From Rossellomorea marisflavi (GTDB lineage Bacteria > Bacillota > Bacilli > Bacillales > Bacillaceae_B): a DNA stretch of 64,000 nucleotides. This document shows positions 45,368 to 55,432 of this stretch, piece by piece. The notes below the pieces were generated by a model, which saw only the letters and a list, made by a program, of their open reading frames with translations, searched no databases and was not told where the DNA came from. The position numbers and the translations under genes are program-made. Location: contig NZ_LGUE01000001.1 of the NCBI RefSeq assembly GCF_001274775.1, positions 62,001 through 126,000 of the forward strand, given 5' to 3'. Position 1 is the stretch's first letter. Each line of letters begins with the position of its first letter.

Positions 45368-46011
45368 GATGGCATACCCGGCATGTTCGGCCATAACACG
45401 CTATATCCTTCCGATTTGATCTCCTCGATGACGCGGGTGGGATTCATCGTCTGGACGCGGAAGACAAGGACCTTCTGCTGTTCATCCTGTTTATCGGGAT
45501 ACACAAGGACACTCAGGATGTTCGCATTATGCTTCCGGATGATCCCGGCCACTTCATAAAGGATGCCTGCCCGGTGAGGTACCTTCACTTCGATCTGTGA
45601 TCCCGGCTGATTGGCACCGGTCAATTGAGTGAGGGTATACAGCAGATCGGTTTCCGTGATGATCCCCACCAGCTTATCGGCCTTCAGGATCGGCAGGCAG
45701 CTGATGCGATGCTCATAAAAGAGCGCGGCCACTTCTTCGACGAAATCCAGGGGATGTCCGGTGATGACCTGCTGCTGCATGATTTGCCTGACAGGGTTCT
45801 TCAATGTGAAATCAGCGGATTGTTCATTGAGGATCGACGGTGCTGCGTCTTTGACGTCCCTGTCGCTGATGATCCCCAGTACTTTCATCTCATCATCCAC
45901 AATCGGGATATGCTTGATTTTCTTTTCCCTCATGAGTCTGATGGCGGTTTCGATTGAGTCATCCGGTCTGAGCGTTTCTACGTTTGATTTCATGATTTCT
46001 TCAATGATCAT
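45364..46011 (-). CDS. acuB: Acetoin utilization protein AcuB (CBS-ACT)
   Basis: A 215-residue regulatory protein with two CBS domains (MIIEEIMKSNVETLRPDDSI at the start; VITGHPLDFVEEVAALFYEH near residue 82) and a C-terminal ACT-like domain (VPHRAGILYEVAGIIRKHNA near 149). CBS domains usually bind adenylates and ACT domains amino acids, so it is likely an energy-sensing accessory of the acetoin/acetate module; its mechanism is unresolved. It lies between acuA (18-nt gap) and acuC (4-nt overlap) in one operon. Confidence 0.93.
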   Translation of the reverse strand: MIIEEIMKSNVETLRPDDSIETAIRLMREKKIKHIPIVDDEMKVLGIISDRDVKDAAPSILNEQSADFTLKNPVRQIMQQQVITGHPLDFVEEVAALFYEHRISCLPILKADKLVGIITETDLLYTLTQLTGANQPGSQIEVKVPHRAGILYEVAGIIRKHNANILSVLVYPDKQDEQQKVLVFRVQTMNPTRVIEEIKSEGYSVLWPNMPGMPS

Positions 46012-46029
46012 GCTCGCTTCCCCCTTTGG

Positions 46030-46662
46030 CTAGTACATAAAACGATTCATGAATCGGAGCTGATCGAACTGTTGGATGGAGTCGGGGTCCACGCGCTCCC
46101 CGATACGCGCCATGAGGCAGTTCGCAGGATGGGAGCTGATCTCCGGGTCATCCGTTGCGAAGTATTCCAATCCTCCGGCGTTCATCATCTTCTCCATCAC
46201 TTTCCGGTATTCCCACACATTAAGACCCGTCCCCTTCAGATCCCAATGCCAATAATATTCAGTTGTGATGATGATGAAATCCTCCATATGGTCATCCATC
46301 ATGGATACGTTCAGGAGGGTCTTGCCGACGGATGCCCCCCGGAACTTCGGGATCACTTCAATGGCACCGAGCTCGATGAGATTTTTCATTTTCCCCTGTG
46401 ACCAGCGCTCGAGGGGATCCGGGTAGAGATATGTAACATAGCCCACCACCTGATTCTCATCCCGTGCGATGATGATCCTTCCTTCCGGGAGCTGGGCGAT
46501 TTCGATCAAGGCTTTATGCTGCTGCGGAGCAGGCCTGAATGCGGTCAGGTCTTCATGGAAATCGAGTTTGGCTAGCTCTTCGGACGAGATGGGTCCCTCG
46601 ACGACGATCCTGCCTTTGGTTGTCTTAAGTTCTGTTGCATTATAGGTCATTTTAAATTCCAT
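46030..46662 (-). CDS. acuA: Protein N-acetyltransferase AcuA
   Basis: A 210-residue GNAT-family acetyltransferase that acetylates the active-site lysine of AcsA and switches it off. The acetyl-CoA loop is in EVIPKFRGASVGKTLLNVSM (about residues 103-122, R-x-x-G-x-G/A pattern). It is the first gene of acuABC and divergent from acsA, with a cre box in the intergenic region, as in B. subtilis. GGTGG precedes the ATG. Confidence 0.94.
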   Translation of the reverse strand: MEFKMTYNATELKTTKGRIVVEGPISSEELAKLDFHEDLTAFRPAPQQHKALIEIAQLPEGRIIIARDENQVVGYVTYLYPDPLERWSQGKMKNLIELGAIEVIPKFRGASVGKTLLNVSMMDDHMEDFIIITTEYYWHWDLKGTGLNVWEYRKVMEKMMNAGGLEYFATDDPEISSHPANCLMARIGERVDPDSIQQFDQLRFMNRFMY

Positions 46663-46708
46663 GTGGCCACCACCTATTGATTTTCCTCAGTATCAGTATA
46701 CATGAAAG

Positions 46709-46722
46709 AGATAGCGCTTTCA
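46709..46722. promoter_or_regulatory. cre box between acuA and acsA
   Basis: AGATAGCGCTTTCA matches the CcpA consensus TGWNANCGNTNWCA at all fixed positions except the first. Known CcpA repression of acsA and acuABC supports it. Confidence 0.75.
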
Positions 46723-46838
46723 TGACTTTTCTATCATTCTATCTTCAATCGTTATTCTGGAATATTTTAAGAAGCTCGCCAGATCAACGTTTGCCATCAT
46801 CCTTCCTTCATTCTTCTCTAGTCTAATTTTTTAAAAAA

Positions 46839-46867
46839 TTGAGAATATATTATATTTATACTATAAT
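46839..46867 (+). promoter_or_regulatory. SigmaA promoter of acsA
   Basis: TTGAGA (46839-46844), a 17-nt AT-rich spacer and TATAAT (46862-46867) lie 36 nt before the start codon. Confidence 0.75.
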
Positions 46868-46902
46868 GGAAATGTCATTTCATTCACAAGGGGGATATGT
46901 CG

Positions 46903-48621
46903 ATGAAAGTGGAAGCGCTACCAGTAACGAAGGGGGATTATAATCTCGCAGATTATGATCAAGCATATGAATCATTTGATTGGAAAGAGGTAGAGAAGGA
47001 ATTTTCATGGTCAGAAACCGGTCGGGTCAATTTGGCTCATGAAGCCATCGACCGTCATGCGGAGACCCACCGTAAAAATAAGGTGGCCCTGTACTACCGG
47101 GACCCTGAGCGGAATGAAAAATATACGTTTGCCGATATGAAAAAGCTGTCCAACCAGGCAGCGAATGTACTGAAGAACTTCGGGGATGTAGAAAAGGGGG
47201 ACCGGGTGTTCATCTTCATGCCACGGTCACCAGAACTATACTTCAGCATCCTTGGCGCCATCAAGCTTGGTGCCATTGTCGGTCCATTATTCGAAGCCTT
47301 CATGGAAGGAGCGGTCAGGGATCGTCTCGAGGACAGCGGAGCCAAGGTGCTCGTCACCACCCCGGAACTCCTCGAGCGGGTACCGGTGGATGAGCTTCCT
47401 GAACTGAAGCACGTATTCCTCATCGGGGATGGGGTCAAGGAAGATGATGTGCACATCGACTTCATGGCGAAGTTCAAGGAAGCCTCCAAGAAGCTCTCTG
47501 TCGAGTGGGTGGACAGGGAAGACGGATTGATCCTTCACTATACGTCGGGCTCCACGGGGAAACCGAAAGGCGTGCTTCATGTCCATAATGCCATGCTCCA
47601 GCACTATCAGACAACGAAATGGGTCCTCGACCTTCAGGAAGAAGATGTGTACTGGTGCACGGCAGATCCAGGCTGGGTGACAGGGACATCGTACGGAATC
47701 TTCGGTCCATGGCTCGCCGGTGCCTCGAATGTCATCGTCGGTGGCCGCTTCAAACCCGAGCACTGGTATAAAACGATAGAAGATTACGGTGTCACCGTAT
47801 GGTACAGCGCACCGACTGCATTCCGCATGCTCATGGGGGCGGGGGATGAGATCGTGAAGCAATTCGATCTCGGCTCCCTCCGGCACATCCTGAGCGTAGG
47901 GGAACCCCTGAATCCGGAAGTGGTCCGGTGGGGGATGAAGGTATTCAACCTTCGTATCCATGATACGTGGTGGATGACGGAAACGGGCGGTCAACTCATC
48001 TGCAACTACCCGAGCATCGAAGTCAAGCCGGGTTCCATGGGCAAGCCGTTCCCTGGTGTGAAAGCTGCGATCGTCGATGATCAGGGGAACGAACTGCCTC
48101 CGAACCGGATGGGGAATCTTGCCATCAAAAAAGGCTGGCCGTCCATGATGCGTCAGATCTGGAATAACCCGCAGAAATATGATTCCTACTTCATGCCGGG
48201 TGACTGGTACGTATCGGGAGACTCCGCCTACATGGATGAAGAAGGATACTTCTGGTTCCAGGGCCGTGTTGATGATGTGATCATGACGTCGGGTGAGCGC
48301 GTCGGTCCGTTCGAAGTGGAGAGCAAACTCGTAGAGCATCCGGCAGTGGCGGAAGCCGGGGTGATCGGCAAGCCCGATCCGGTCCGCGGGGAAATCATCA
48401 AGGCGTTCATCGCCCTCCGCGACGGGTATGAGATCAGTGATGAGCTGAAGGAAGAAATCCGCACCTTCGTCAAAAAGGGACTCGCAGCCCACGCAGCACC
48501 CCGTGAAATCGAGTTCCGCGATAAGCTACCGAAGACCAGGAGCGGTAAGATCATGAGGCGTGTCCTGAAAGCATGGGAGCTCGATCTCCCGACTGGCGAC
48601 CTCAGTACGATGGAAGATTGA
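46903..48621 (+). CDS. acsA: Acetyl-CoA synthetase
   Basis: A 572-residue ANL-family enzyme that activates acetate to acetyl-CoA through acetyl-AMP. The AMP-binding loop HYTSGSTGKPKGVLHVH lies near residue 210, DTWWMTETGGQLICNYP near 353, and SGDSAYMDEEGYFWFQGRVD near 440. The regulatory lysine is in PKTRSGKIMRRVLKAW near 545, the site acetylated by AcuA in B. subtilis. The ATG at 46903 is 8 nt from AAGGGGG; an ATG at 46897 is too close. Confidence 0.96.
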   Translation: MKVEALPVTKGDYNLADYDQAYESFDWKEVEKEFSWSETGRVNLAHEAIDRHAETHRKNKVALYYRDPERNEKYTFADMKKLSNQAANVLKNFGDVEKGDRVFIFMPRSPELYFSILGAIKLGAIVGPLFEAFMEGAVRDRLEDSGAKVLVTTPELLERVPVDELPELKHVFLIGDGVKEDDVHIDFMAKFKEASKKLSVEWVDREDGLILHYTSGSTGKPKGVLHVHNAMLQHYQTTKWVLDLQEEDVYWCTADPGWVTGTSYGIFGPWLAGASNVIVGGRFKPEHWYKTIEDYGVTVWYSAPTAFRMLMGAGDEIVKQFDLGSLRHILSVGEPLNPEVVRWGMKVFNLRIHDTWWMTETGGQLICNYPSIEVKPGSMGKPFPGVKAAIVDDQGNELPPNRMGNLAIKKGWPSMMRQIWNNPQKYDSYFMPGDWYVSGDSAYMDEEGYFWFQGRVDDVIMTSGERVGPFEVESKLVEHPAVAEAGVIGKPDPVRGEIIKAFIALRDGYEISDELKEEIRTFVKKGLAAHAAPREIEFRDKLPKTRSGKIMRRVLKAWELDLPTGDLSTMED

Positions 48622-48628
48622 ACCGAAG

Positions 48629-48664
48629 AAAGGCCCCCTCATCCTGGATGAGGGGGCCTTTCCT
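48629..48664. terminator. Bidirectional terminator acsA / PBP
   Basis: AAAGGCCCCCTCATC pairs with GATGAGGGGGCCTTT. It lies between convergent genes and abuts the PBP stop codon. Confidence 0.9.
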
Positions 48665-51600
48665 TATTCGTCTGCCGGCTTATCGGGTTCGGCAGGGGGA
48701 TCTGGTTTTTCTTCAGCCGGCGGATCAGTGGAGTCATCTGATTGACCATCATCCGTCTCTGACTCTTCCGGCTTTTTTGGTTCATCCGGTTTGTCCGGCT
48801 TTTTCTCTTCCGGTTTTGCATTCGTCGGTTTTGCCTTCGGCTTTGAACTGCCAATCTGGACCGTGTTGGATGGCTTGGATTCTTTTCCGGCCACATCGAC
48901 GGCCACGACGTAGTAAGAACCATTTCCGACGCTTGCTGATTGAGAGCCGCCGGACTTGACGCTTGCCACCTTCTTGCCTGAAGAACTGTAAACCCTGTAA
49001 CCGACCACATCACTGCTTCCTGATGATGTCCAGGAAACGGAGCTGCCTCCTGCGGATGCTTTCACTCCTCCAGGGGCCTGACCATCATCCGACAGTTTAT
49101 TCTCGGCGACGAGGACGTTCTTAAAGCGGGCGTCTCCGTCCGGGATGAGCTTGCTGGCATCTCCCGGTACCTTGCCGAAGATCCTCTTGACGAAGTCCGG
49201 ATTCAGGATGACTCCCTGTTCGGCGAACTCGTCAGGTGTTTCCGGTAAGGCCATATACTTCTTGCCACCTGCGACGACGTACTTGCTCATCACGAGGCTG
49301 TCATCGGTCTTCGTCGGCACATATTTGGCATTGAACAGGTCGGTCTTCACCAGGCCGGCTTTGCTGCATGCCTCGGAAGGAAGCATGCCTGAGATCGAGC
49401 AGAACGAGCGTTTCACGATGCCATCCGGTTCCTTGAATGATTCATCGGGGTCGATCAGTTCTGGATCGATATCCCTTGTGTCATTAAGGAGATGTGCCCA
49501 TAGTCGGATCGTACGCTGGCCATAATGGCCATAAAGGGCATCGGAATCAGGTGTCTTCAGTGGAGAAGGCTGATCATATCCGAACCAGGTCCCGAATGTG
49601 ATGCTCGGATTGGAGGCCACGAACCATGAATCATGGTAGAACTGACTCGTTCCGGATTTCCCTGCCCAGTCGGAAGAGAAATTCAGGAACTGTTTGGCAT
49701 AGCGTCCTGTCCCAAGACTATGATTCAATGTATCTCGCATCATATCGATTGTGAGATACGCCGTTTGTGGACTGAAGACGTCCACCGGTTCTGACTTGTG
49801 CTCAAATACCGTGTTGCCGTCAGAATCCTCGATTTTCTCGATCATATACGCATCCACGAATTTCCCACCGTTGGCGAAAGTCGTGTAGGCATTGACATTT
49901 TCTTCAACCGTCACACCCTGTGAAGCGGCTCCCAGTGTGAGGGCGTAGTTATTATCCTGTTTGGTAAGGGAGTCGAAGCCCATCTTCATCAGGAACTCAT
50001 TGAAGGGGTCGCGGTCATAGATATTGATGTAATTCCGTGCCGCCGGGATATTCAATGATTCTGCAAGGTCGTAACGAGCAGGATATAGACCGCGTTCGTT
50101 GAAAGAGTAGTTTTTAGGCGACCATGACGAACTGCTTCCATCGGAAATAGAGAACTCTACATCGGGGATTGGTGTGCCCGGTGAGATTGTCCCGTACTCG
50201 AGTGCCGGAGCATAAGACAGAAGTGGTTTCATCGTCGAACCGTTGGACCGATTGGAATGGGTGGCGTGGTTGGTCTGCTCCAGTTTGAAGTCCCTTCCGC
50301 CCACGAAACTGATGATCCGTCCGCTCTTATTCTCGATCATGATGGCACCGACCTGGACGGGTTCTTCGACTTTTTCTTCTTTTCCTGTTTCTTCGTTGGT
50401 GACGGTTTTCGTTTTGGTGACGCCGTACATATTGTATTCGTCTTTCGTTTTTTGCATCTGATCGTAAATCTTTTTGTCGATCGTCGAGTGGATCTTGTAT
50501 CCACCGGAGCGGATCTTGCGGTCAGCCTGGATTTCGTATTCCTTCGTCAGCTTATCGTTATTTTCCAGGTCTTCTTTTGAATAGCCGTCCTTTTCGGCAA
50601 GGACCTCTGTCAAGACCTCGATGGAGCGCTCTTCCAGTTCGGCCATGAGCCAAGGATACTTTTCCTGTGGCGATTTTTTCTTCTTGATGAAATCCTTCTT
50701 CAAGTCGTAGGCGACCGCTTCATCATATTGTTTCTTCGTAATATATCCTTCGCGATGCATACGGAACAGCACGGTGTTTTTCCGTTTCAAACCAGCTTCC
50801 AGGTCTTCCTTCAGCTCACCCTGATTCGTATAAGGCGTGTAGGTGAAGGGCGCTTGTGGGAGCCCTGCGATGAAGGCGGCTTGCGGAAGGGAAAGATCTT
50901 TTGCTTTCACACCGAAGATCCCCTCGGCGGCAGTCTCGACGCCGGCAATATTCTGACCGGATGAGTTCCGGCCAAGGGTGGCCATATTGAGGTAGGCCTC
51001 CAGGATCTCTTCTTTATCGAAGAATCGCTCCAGCCTCATGGCGAGGAGGATTTCTTTTGCCTTCCGTTCGAAGGACACTTCATTGGTGAGGATCTGGTTT
51101 TTGATGAGCTGCTGGGTGAGTGTACTTCCGCCTGATTGAGTGGAGGAATTGGTGAATTCCTGCATCACGGCCCGCACGATGGCTTTCGGTACCACTCCGT
51201 CATGCTCTTCGAAGTACTCATCCTCCGTTGCGATGACGGCATGCTGCAGGTCAACCGATACATCCTTCAGCTTCACTTCTTCACGCTCGAGGTCGGTGCG
51301 GAGCTTTCCTAGATACACATCATCGGCAAAGTAGAGCTGGGACGTTTCTTCATAGTTATAGATATCATCTTTCATTTCGTCATAAGGGCGCAGAGGCTCG
51401 TCTTTGACCAGGGAGGCAAAGTAGCCTGCCCCGACTCCCCCGGCGAAGGCAAAGCCGAGGACGGCCGTGACCATGATGATCAGCAGCAGGTTCCATAGCA
51501 CTCCATATGTAATCCGAGTCCGTTTTTGCACTGTCGGACTTCGGAAAGGCTTCAGTACAGGATCTATTTTATCGAGAAATAATTTCCATTTTTCGTTCAT
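48664..51600 (-). CDS. Class A penicillin-binding protein (PBP1A-like)
   Basis: A 978-residue bifunctional peptidoglycan synthase. One membrane anchor lies at about 34-56. The GT51 glycosyltransferase follows, with EDEYFEEHDGV (about 126-136, catalytic Glu) and GGSTLTQQLIKN (157-168). The transpeptidase has STMK at 455-458, SLN at 515-517 and KSGTS at 648-652. An FN3-like domain (about 842-918) and a Pro/Glu/Lys-rich tail (919-978) end it. Layout matches PonA/PbpG-type enzymes with FN3. It sits between acsA and tyrS, where B. subtilis, as I recall it, has no PBP gene. Which PBP it replaces is unclear. Confidence 0.9.
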   Translation of the reverse strand: MNEKWKLFLDKIDPVLKPFRSPTVQKRTRITYGVLWNLLLIIMVTAVLGFAFAGGVGAGYFASLVKDEPLRPYDEMKDDIYNYEETSQLYFADDVYLGKLRTDLEREEVKLKDVSVDLQHAVIATEDEYFEEHDGVVPKAIVRAVMQEFTNSSTQSGGSTLTQQLIKNQILTNEVSFERKAKEILLAMRLERFFDKEEILEAYLNMATLGRNSSGQNIAGVETAAEGIFGVKAKDLSLPQAAFIAGLPQAPFTYTPYTNQGELKEDLEAGLKRKNTVLFRMHREGYITKKQYDEAVAYDLKKDFIKKKKSPQEKYPWLMAELEERSIEVLTEVLAEKDGYSKEDLENNDKLTKEYEIQADRKIRSGGYKIHSTIDKKIYDQMQKTKDEYNMYGVTKTKTVTNEETGKEEKVEEPVQVGAIMIENKSGRIISFVGGRDFKLEQTNHATHSNRSNGSTMKPLLSYAPALEYGTISPGTPIPDVEFSISDGSSSSWSPKNYSFNERGLYPARYDLAESLNIPAARNYINIYDRDPFNEFLMKMGFDSLTKQDNNYALTLGAASQGVTVEENVNAYTTFANGGKFVDAYMIEKIEDSDGNTVFEHKSEPVDVFSPQTAYLTIDMMRDTLNHSLGTGRYAKQFLNFSSDWAGKSGTSQFYHDSWFVASNPSITFGTWFGYDQPSPLKTPDSDALYGHYGQRTIRLWAHLLNDTRDIDPELIDPDESFKEPDGIVKRSFCSISGMLPSEACSKAGLVKTDLFNAKYVPTKTDDSLVMSKYVVAGGKKYMALPETPDEFAEQGVILNPDFVKRIFGKVPGDASKLIPDGDARFKNVLVAENKLSDDGQAPGGVKASAGGSSVSWTSSGSSDVVGYRVYSSSGKKVASVKSGGSQSASVGNGSYYVVAVDVAGKESKPSNTVQIGSSKPKAKPTNAKPEEKKPDKPDEPKKPEESETDDGQSDDSTDPPAEEKPDPPAEPDKPADE

Positions 51601-51695
51601 TTATTCATCCCCTCCAGAACATTCCCATTATAGCATAATAGGGTGAATCCGGTCGGAAAAAGTGGAAAAAAGTCTGACGGCTGGAGGGGCAGTCG

Positions 51696-51724
51696 TTGAC
51701 TATTCTCGCGGAATATGATAAAAA
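51696..51724 (+). promoter_or_regulatory. SigmaA promoter of tyrS
   Basis: TTGACT (51696-51701), a 17-nt spacer and TAAAAA (51719-51724) lie just upstream of the T-box leader. Confidence 0.65.
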
Positions 51725-51734
51725 CCATATAGAG

Positions 51735-51982
51735 TGATTTAAATGTGATACGCAATGATGGGAATAAGTAGCTTGTGTACCCCGTAACGTCCAGAGAGCC
51801 GATGGGTGGTGAAAATCGGCACGGCACGCAGACGAATTACCTCCCGGAGCTTTTGCTGTGAACCCAAGTAGCAGCAAACGGTAAGAGCCGTTATTTCAAA
51901 AGAGTGAAGGACAGCTTTGTCCTTAATTTGGGTGGTACCGCGCGAACAGCGTCCCTGCATATTTGTGCAGGGGCTTTTTTTA
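51735..51982 (+). promoter_or_regulatory. Tyrosyl T-box riboswitch
   Basis: A T-box leader that senses uncharged tRNA-Tyr. AGAGAG at 51793-51798 belongs to stem I. A TAC codon at 51838-51840 lies in GAATTACCTCCC at the expected specifier position. The antiterminator bulge TGGTACCGCG (51933-51942) pairs with the tRNA NCCA end. The intrinsic terminator is the GTCCCTGCA...TGCAGGGGC hairpin (51951-51974) with a T run. Without tRNA-Tyr bound, transcription would stop before tyrS. Confidence 0.93.
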
Positions 51983-51990
51983 TGCGCTAA

Positions 51991-53274
<1,284 letters not shown>

Positions 53275-53297
53275 ATGAACGAAAAGTTAATATGAAG

Positions 53298-53327
53298 AAG
53301 GACTTCCCGGGATGGGAAGTCCTTTTT
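53298..53327 (+). terminator. Terminator after tyrS
   Basis: AAGGACTTCCC pairs with GGGAAGTCCTT and is followed by TTT. Confidence 0.85.
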
Positions 53328-53340
53328 GCGTCATCGGACG

Positions 53341-53529
53341 TTACGACAGCCATGCCGCGATCGTATCACTATATTCAACGATTGCCAGTGCGGCGGCCAA
53401 TGAGACGGACGAGCCGATCATCCAGATTGCCGTGCGTTTTTTCTGGCGTGCGTTGAGTTTTTTGTCGTTCATGACAGAGCCCAACACCGTTGAAAGCAAA
53501 ATCAACGCTACACAAATCCATAGAGTCAT
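53341..53529 (-). CDS. Small two-helix membrane protein
   Basis: A 62-residue hydrophobic protein with two predicted membrane segments (WICVALILLSTVLGSVM, about residues 4-20, and AIWMIGSSVSLAAALAIVEY, about 34-53) joined by a basic turn (NDKKLNARQKKRT). GGAGGTGATG lies 3 nt before the ATG, a near-perfect ribosome site, which is the main reason to call it a gene. No family is recognised. It is convergent with tyrS and transcribed alone. Confidence 0.65.
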   Translation of the reverse strand: MTLWICVALILLSTVLGSVMNDKKLNARQKKRTAIWMIGSSVSLAAALAIVEYSDTIAAWLS

Positions 53530-54247
53530 TGCATCACCTCCAATAGGGACGAGTCATAACCATCAAGAGGAAATGGTGGTTTAAACTGGAATCATCTCAT
53601 ATTATTTTAGCACACAAGCCAATCGAGGGAAGGGGAAAAGGAGTGAACGCATCGATTGTTCTGCTGTGAATCCGAAGCATGGGACCGTATCGCCACACTT
53701 CGATGATATGTTTCCTCCAGTTGAAAAATTTCTTAGAAGGTACCCTTTCTTGCAGGCAGAACCTATATATAAGATAGGAGATCAGGTGGATGGGGCATGG
53801 GCGTATTCAAAAATGAAGTCATGACGATCGATGGCGTTGCACGGAAAAGATGGCGGAGCAGGTTTTGTTTTCTTCCTTACAGATCTCAACGCTGTATCTT
53901 ATTGAAACACCTTGTGAAATGGATGTGAAAGACTTATGAAATGGATGTGAAAGAGAAGTGGAATGAAGATGGAAACATAAAGAAGAACTTAAAGATCTTA
54001 AAGATTGTGAAGAAGGAGAAGAAGATTGATGATATGTGCGCGAGGCTCAGGGCTGCAGGGGACGGCGGAAGTGGAGGCGCTGAAGAACCGGAAGTTGATC
54101 ATAAGCTGTTAGCCATGGTGGAAGAGATGAGGGGATCCGGTAGTGGGGATGCATAGGATAACGGAAGCGTGCTGAAAGAGGTGATTATTTGCATAGCATT
54201 ACACTGGGGGACGATGGGGAGTCTCGGCCGATGACGTTTTCCAAACA
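53530..54247. other. Region without a convincing gene between tyrS and rpsD
   Basis: About 720 bp. Short plus-strand frames occur (43 codons from 53797; 71 codons from 53941, a lysine-rich then glycine-rich sequence) but lack ribosome sites and family features. The stretch TGAAATGGATGTGAAAGA occurs twice, near 53914 and 53937. It may be decayed sequence. No mobile-element end was seen. Confidence 0.5.
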
Positions 54248-54294
54248 GAAAAAATCCCCTGAAACGTTGAGAACAACATTCCAAGGGATCCTTT
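54248..54294 (-). terminator. Terminator after rpsD
   Basis: On the minus strand, GGATCCCTTGGAATGTTG pairs imperfectly with CAACGTTTCAGGGGATT and is followed by TTTTT. Confidence 0.85.
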
Positions 54295-54300
54295 TGCTCA

Positions 54301-54903
54301 TTAACGAGAGTAGAACTCAACGATAAGAGCTTCATTGATTTCAGCTGGTAGTTCAGAACGCTCAGGAACGCGTGTGAATGTACCTTCAAGCTTGTCAGCA
54401 TCGAAAGTAAGGAATTCAGGAACAAAGCTGTTCACTTCCATCGCTTCTTTGATGATGTCAAGGTTGCGTGATTTTTCACGAACTGAGATGACTTGTCCTG
54501 GTAGTACGCGGAAAGATGGGATATCTACGCGTGAACCATTCACTGTTACGTGACCGTGGTTGACAAGCTGACGAGCTTGACGACGAGTACGGGCAAGACC
54601 AAGACGGTATACAACGTTATCAAGACGGCACTCAAGTAGCGCCATGAAGTTTTCACCGTGCTTACCTTGTAGTTTGCCAGCTTGATCGAACAAGTTGCGG
54701 AATTGACGCTCAGTTACTCCGTACATGTGACGAAGTTTTTGTTTCTCTTGAAGTTGAAGACCATACTCAGAGATTTTTTTACGTTGGTTAGGACCATGTT
54801 GTCCTGGAGCGTAAGGACGCTTTTCTAGTTCTTTACCCGTTCCGCTTAGAGAGATTCCAAGACGACGGGATAGTTTCCAGCTTGGGCCAGTATATCGAGC
54901 CAT
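54301..54903 (-). CDS. rpsD: 30S ribosomal protein S4
   Basis: A 200-residue ribosomal protein S4, a primary 16S rRNA-binding assembly protein. [20 protein letters not shown] at the start is diagnostic, the S4 domain lies at about 92-150 ([20 protein letters not shown]), and the C-terminus is [13 protein letters not shown]. Length matches B. subtilis S4 (200). The ATG at 54903 has AAAGGAGG upstream; an in-frame ATG at 54951 would add 16 unrelated residues. It is monocistronic with a long leader, consistent with the known autoregulation of rpsD by S4. Confidence 0.98.
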   Translation of the reverse strand: MARYTGPSWKLSRRLGISLSGTGKELEKRPYAPGQHGPNQRKKISEYGLQLQEKQKLRHMYGVTERQFRNLFDQAGKLQGKHGENFMALLECRLDNVVYRLGLARTRRQARQLVNHGHVTVNGSRVDIPSFRVLPGQVISVREKSRNLDIIKEAMEVNSFVPEFLTFDADKLEGTFTRVPERSELPAEINEALIVEFYSR

Positions 54904-55087
54904 GAATGACTCCTCCTTTATTGTTTTTATTTTGTTGTAAAATAAAAACACCTGTGAACAGCCAATATGTGCATTTTGTTTTCATGTACCTTCGCCCTAG
55001 CAGCAGCGGGTTACGAGATACACCTCGTGGTAAGAGGAACAAAATACGGTCATAAGGGACTTCACTGAAGCTGCATTATTTTACACA
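54904..55087 (-). promoter_or_regulatory. Long rpsD leader, probable S4-binding autoregulatory RNA
   Basis: The predicted transcript start leaves about 184 nt before the rpsD ATG. The leader contains hairpins such as ACGAGGTGTATCTCGT and GCTTC-n-GAAG arms. In B. subtilis rpsD is autoregulated by S4 binding its leader; the same is inferred here but the fold was not computed. Confidence 0.5.
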
Positions 55088-55093
55088 AAGAAT

Positions 55094-55122
55094 ATTATAT
55101 GATGCGGAGTGTCAGAAGTCAA
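55094..55122 (-). promoter_or_regulatory. SigmaA promoter of rpsD
   Basis: On the minus strand, TTGACT (complement of 55117-55122), a 17-nt spacer and a perfect TATAAT (complement of 55094-55099). Confidence 0.85.
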
Positions 55123-55199
55123 GGAGGGATTTGGACCTATCCAAAAACCCATCATACCTGAAGATCAATCTAGTCCATAAGTCACTTACTATGCTATAA

Positions 55200-55432
55200 T
55201 GACGTTTATAGAAAAGTACGAACGTCGTCCACAAAGGGGGAGATGGTAAAGCATCTCCCGATCGGGCCCCTTCGTTTCGGAGGGGTCAATGGGTATTGTT
55301 TTCTGATTTTTTAGTTATCTGATGTCGGGAAGTGAGTAAGGCGGCGGATTGTCGGTCCATAAGCCGCCATTGCAGCTCCCGGCTGTTGCTGTAGCGTTAC
55401 AAGACAAACCTTTGGTGTGGGTGAGGGAAAAA
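55200..55432 (+). other. Structured 5' leader of dgcP
   Basis: The region before dgcP is rich in potential helices: GGGAGATG against CATCTCCC (55239-55260), CCCCTTC against GGAGGGG (55267-55285) and GGCGGC against GCCGCC (55341-55369). I could not match it to a known riboswitch class, including c-di-GMP types. It may be an unrecognised regulatory leader. Confidence 0.4.

Noticed and set aside
47287-48492. Minus-strand open frame of 401 codons
   Set aside because: It lies fully antisense to acsA, which is certain. Shadow frames of this length are common opposite GC-rich codon use.
53941-54156. 71-codon plus-strand frame
   Set aside because: No ribosome site; low-complexity Lys then Gly content; starts within a short direct repeat.
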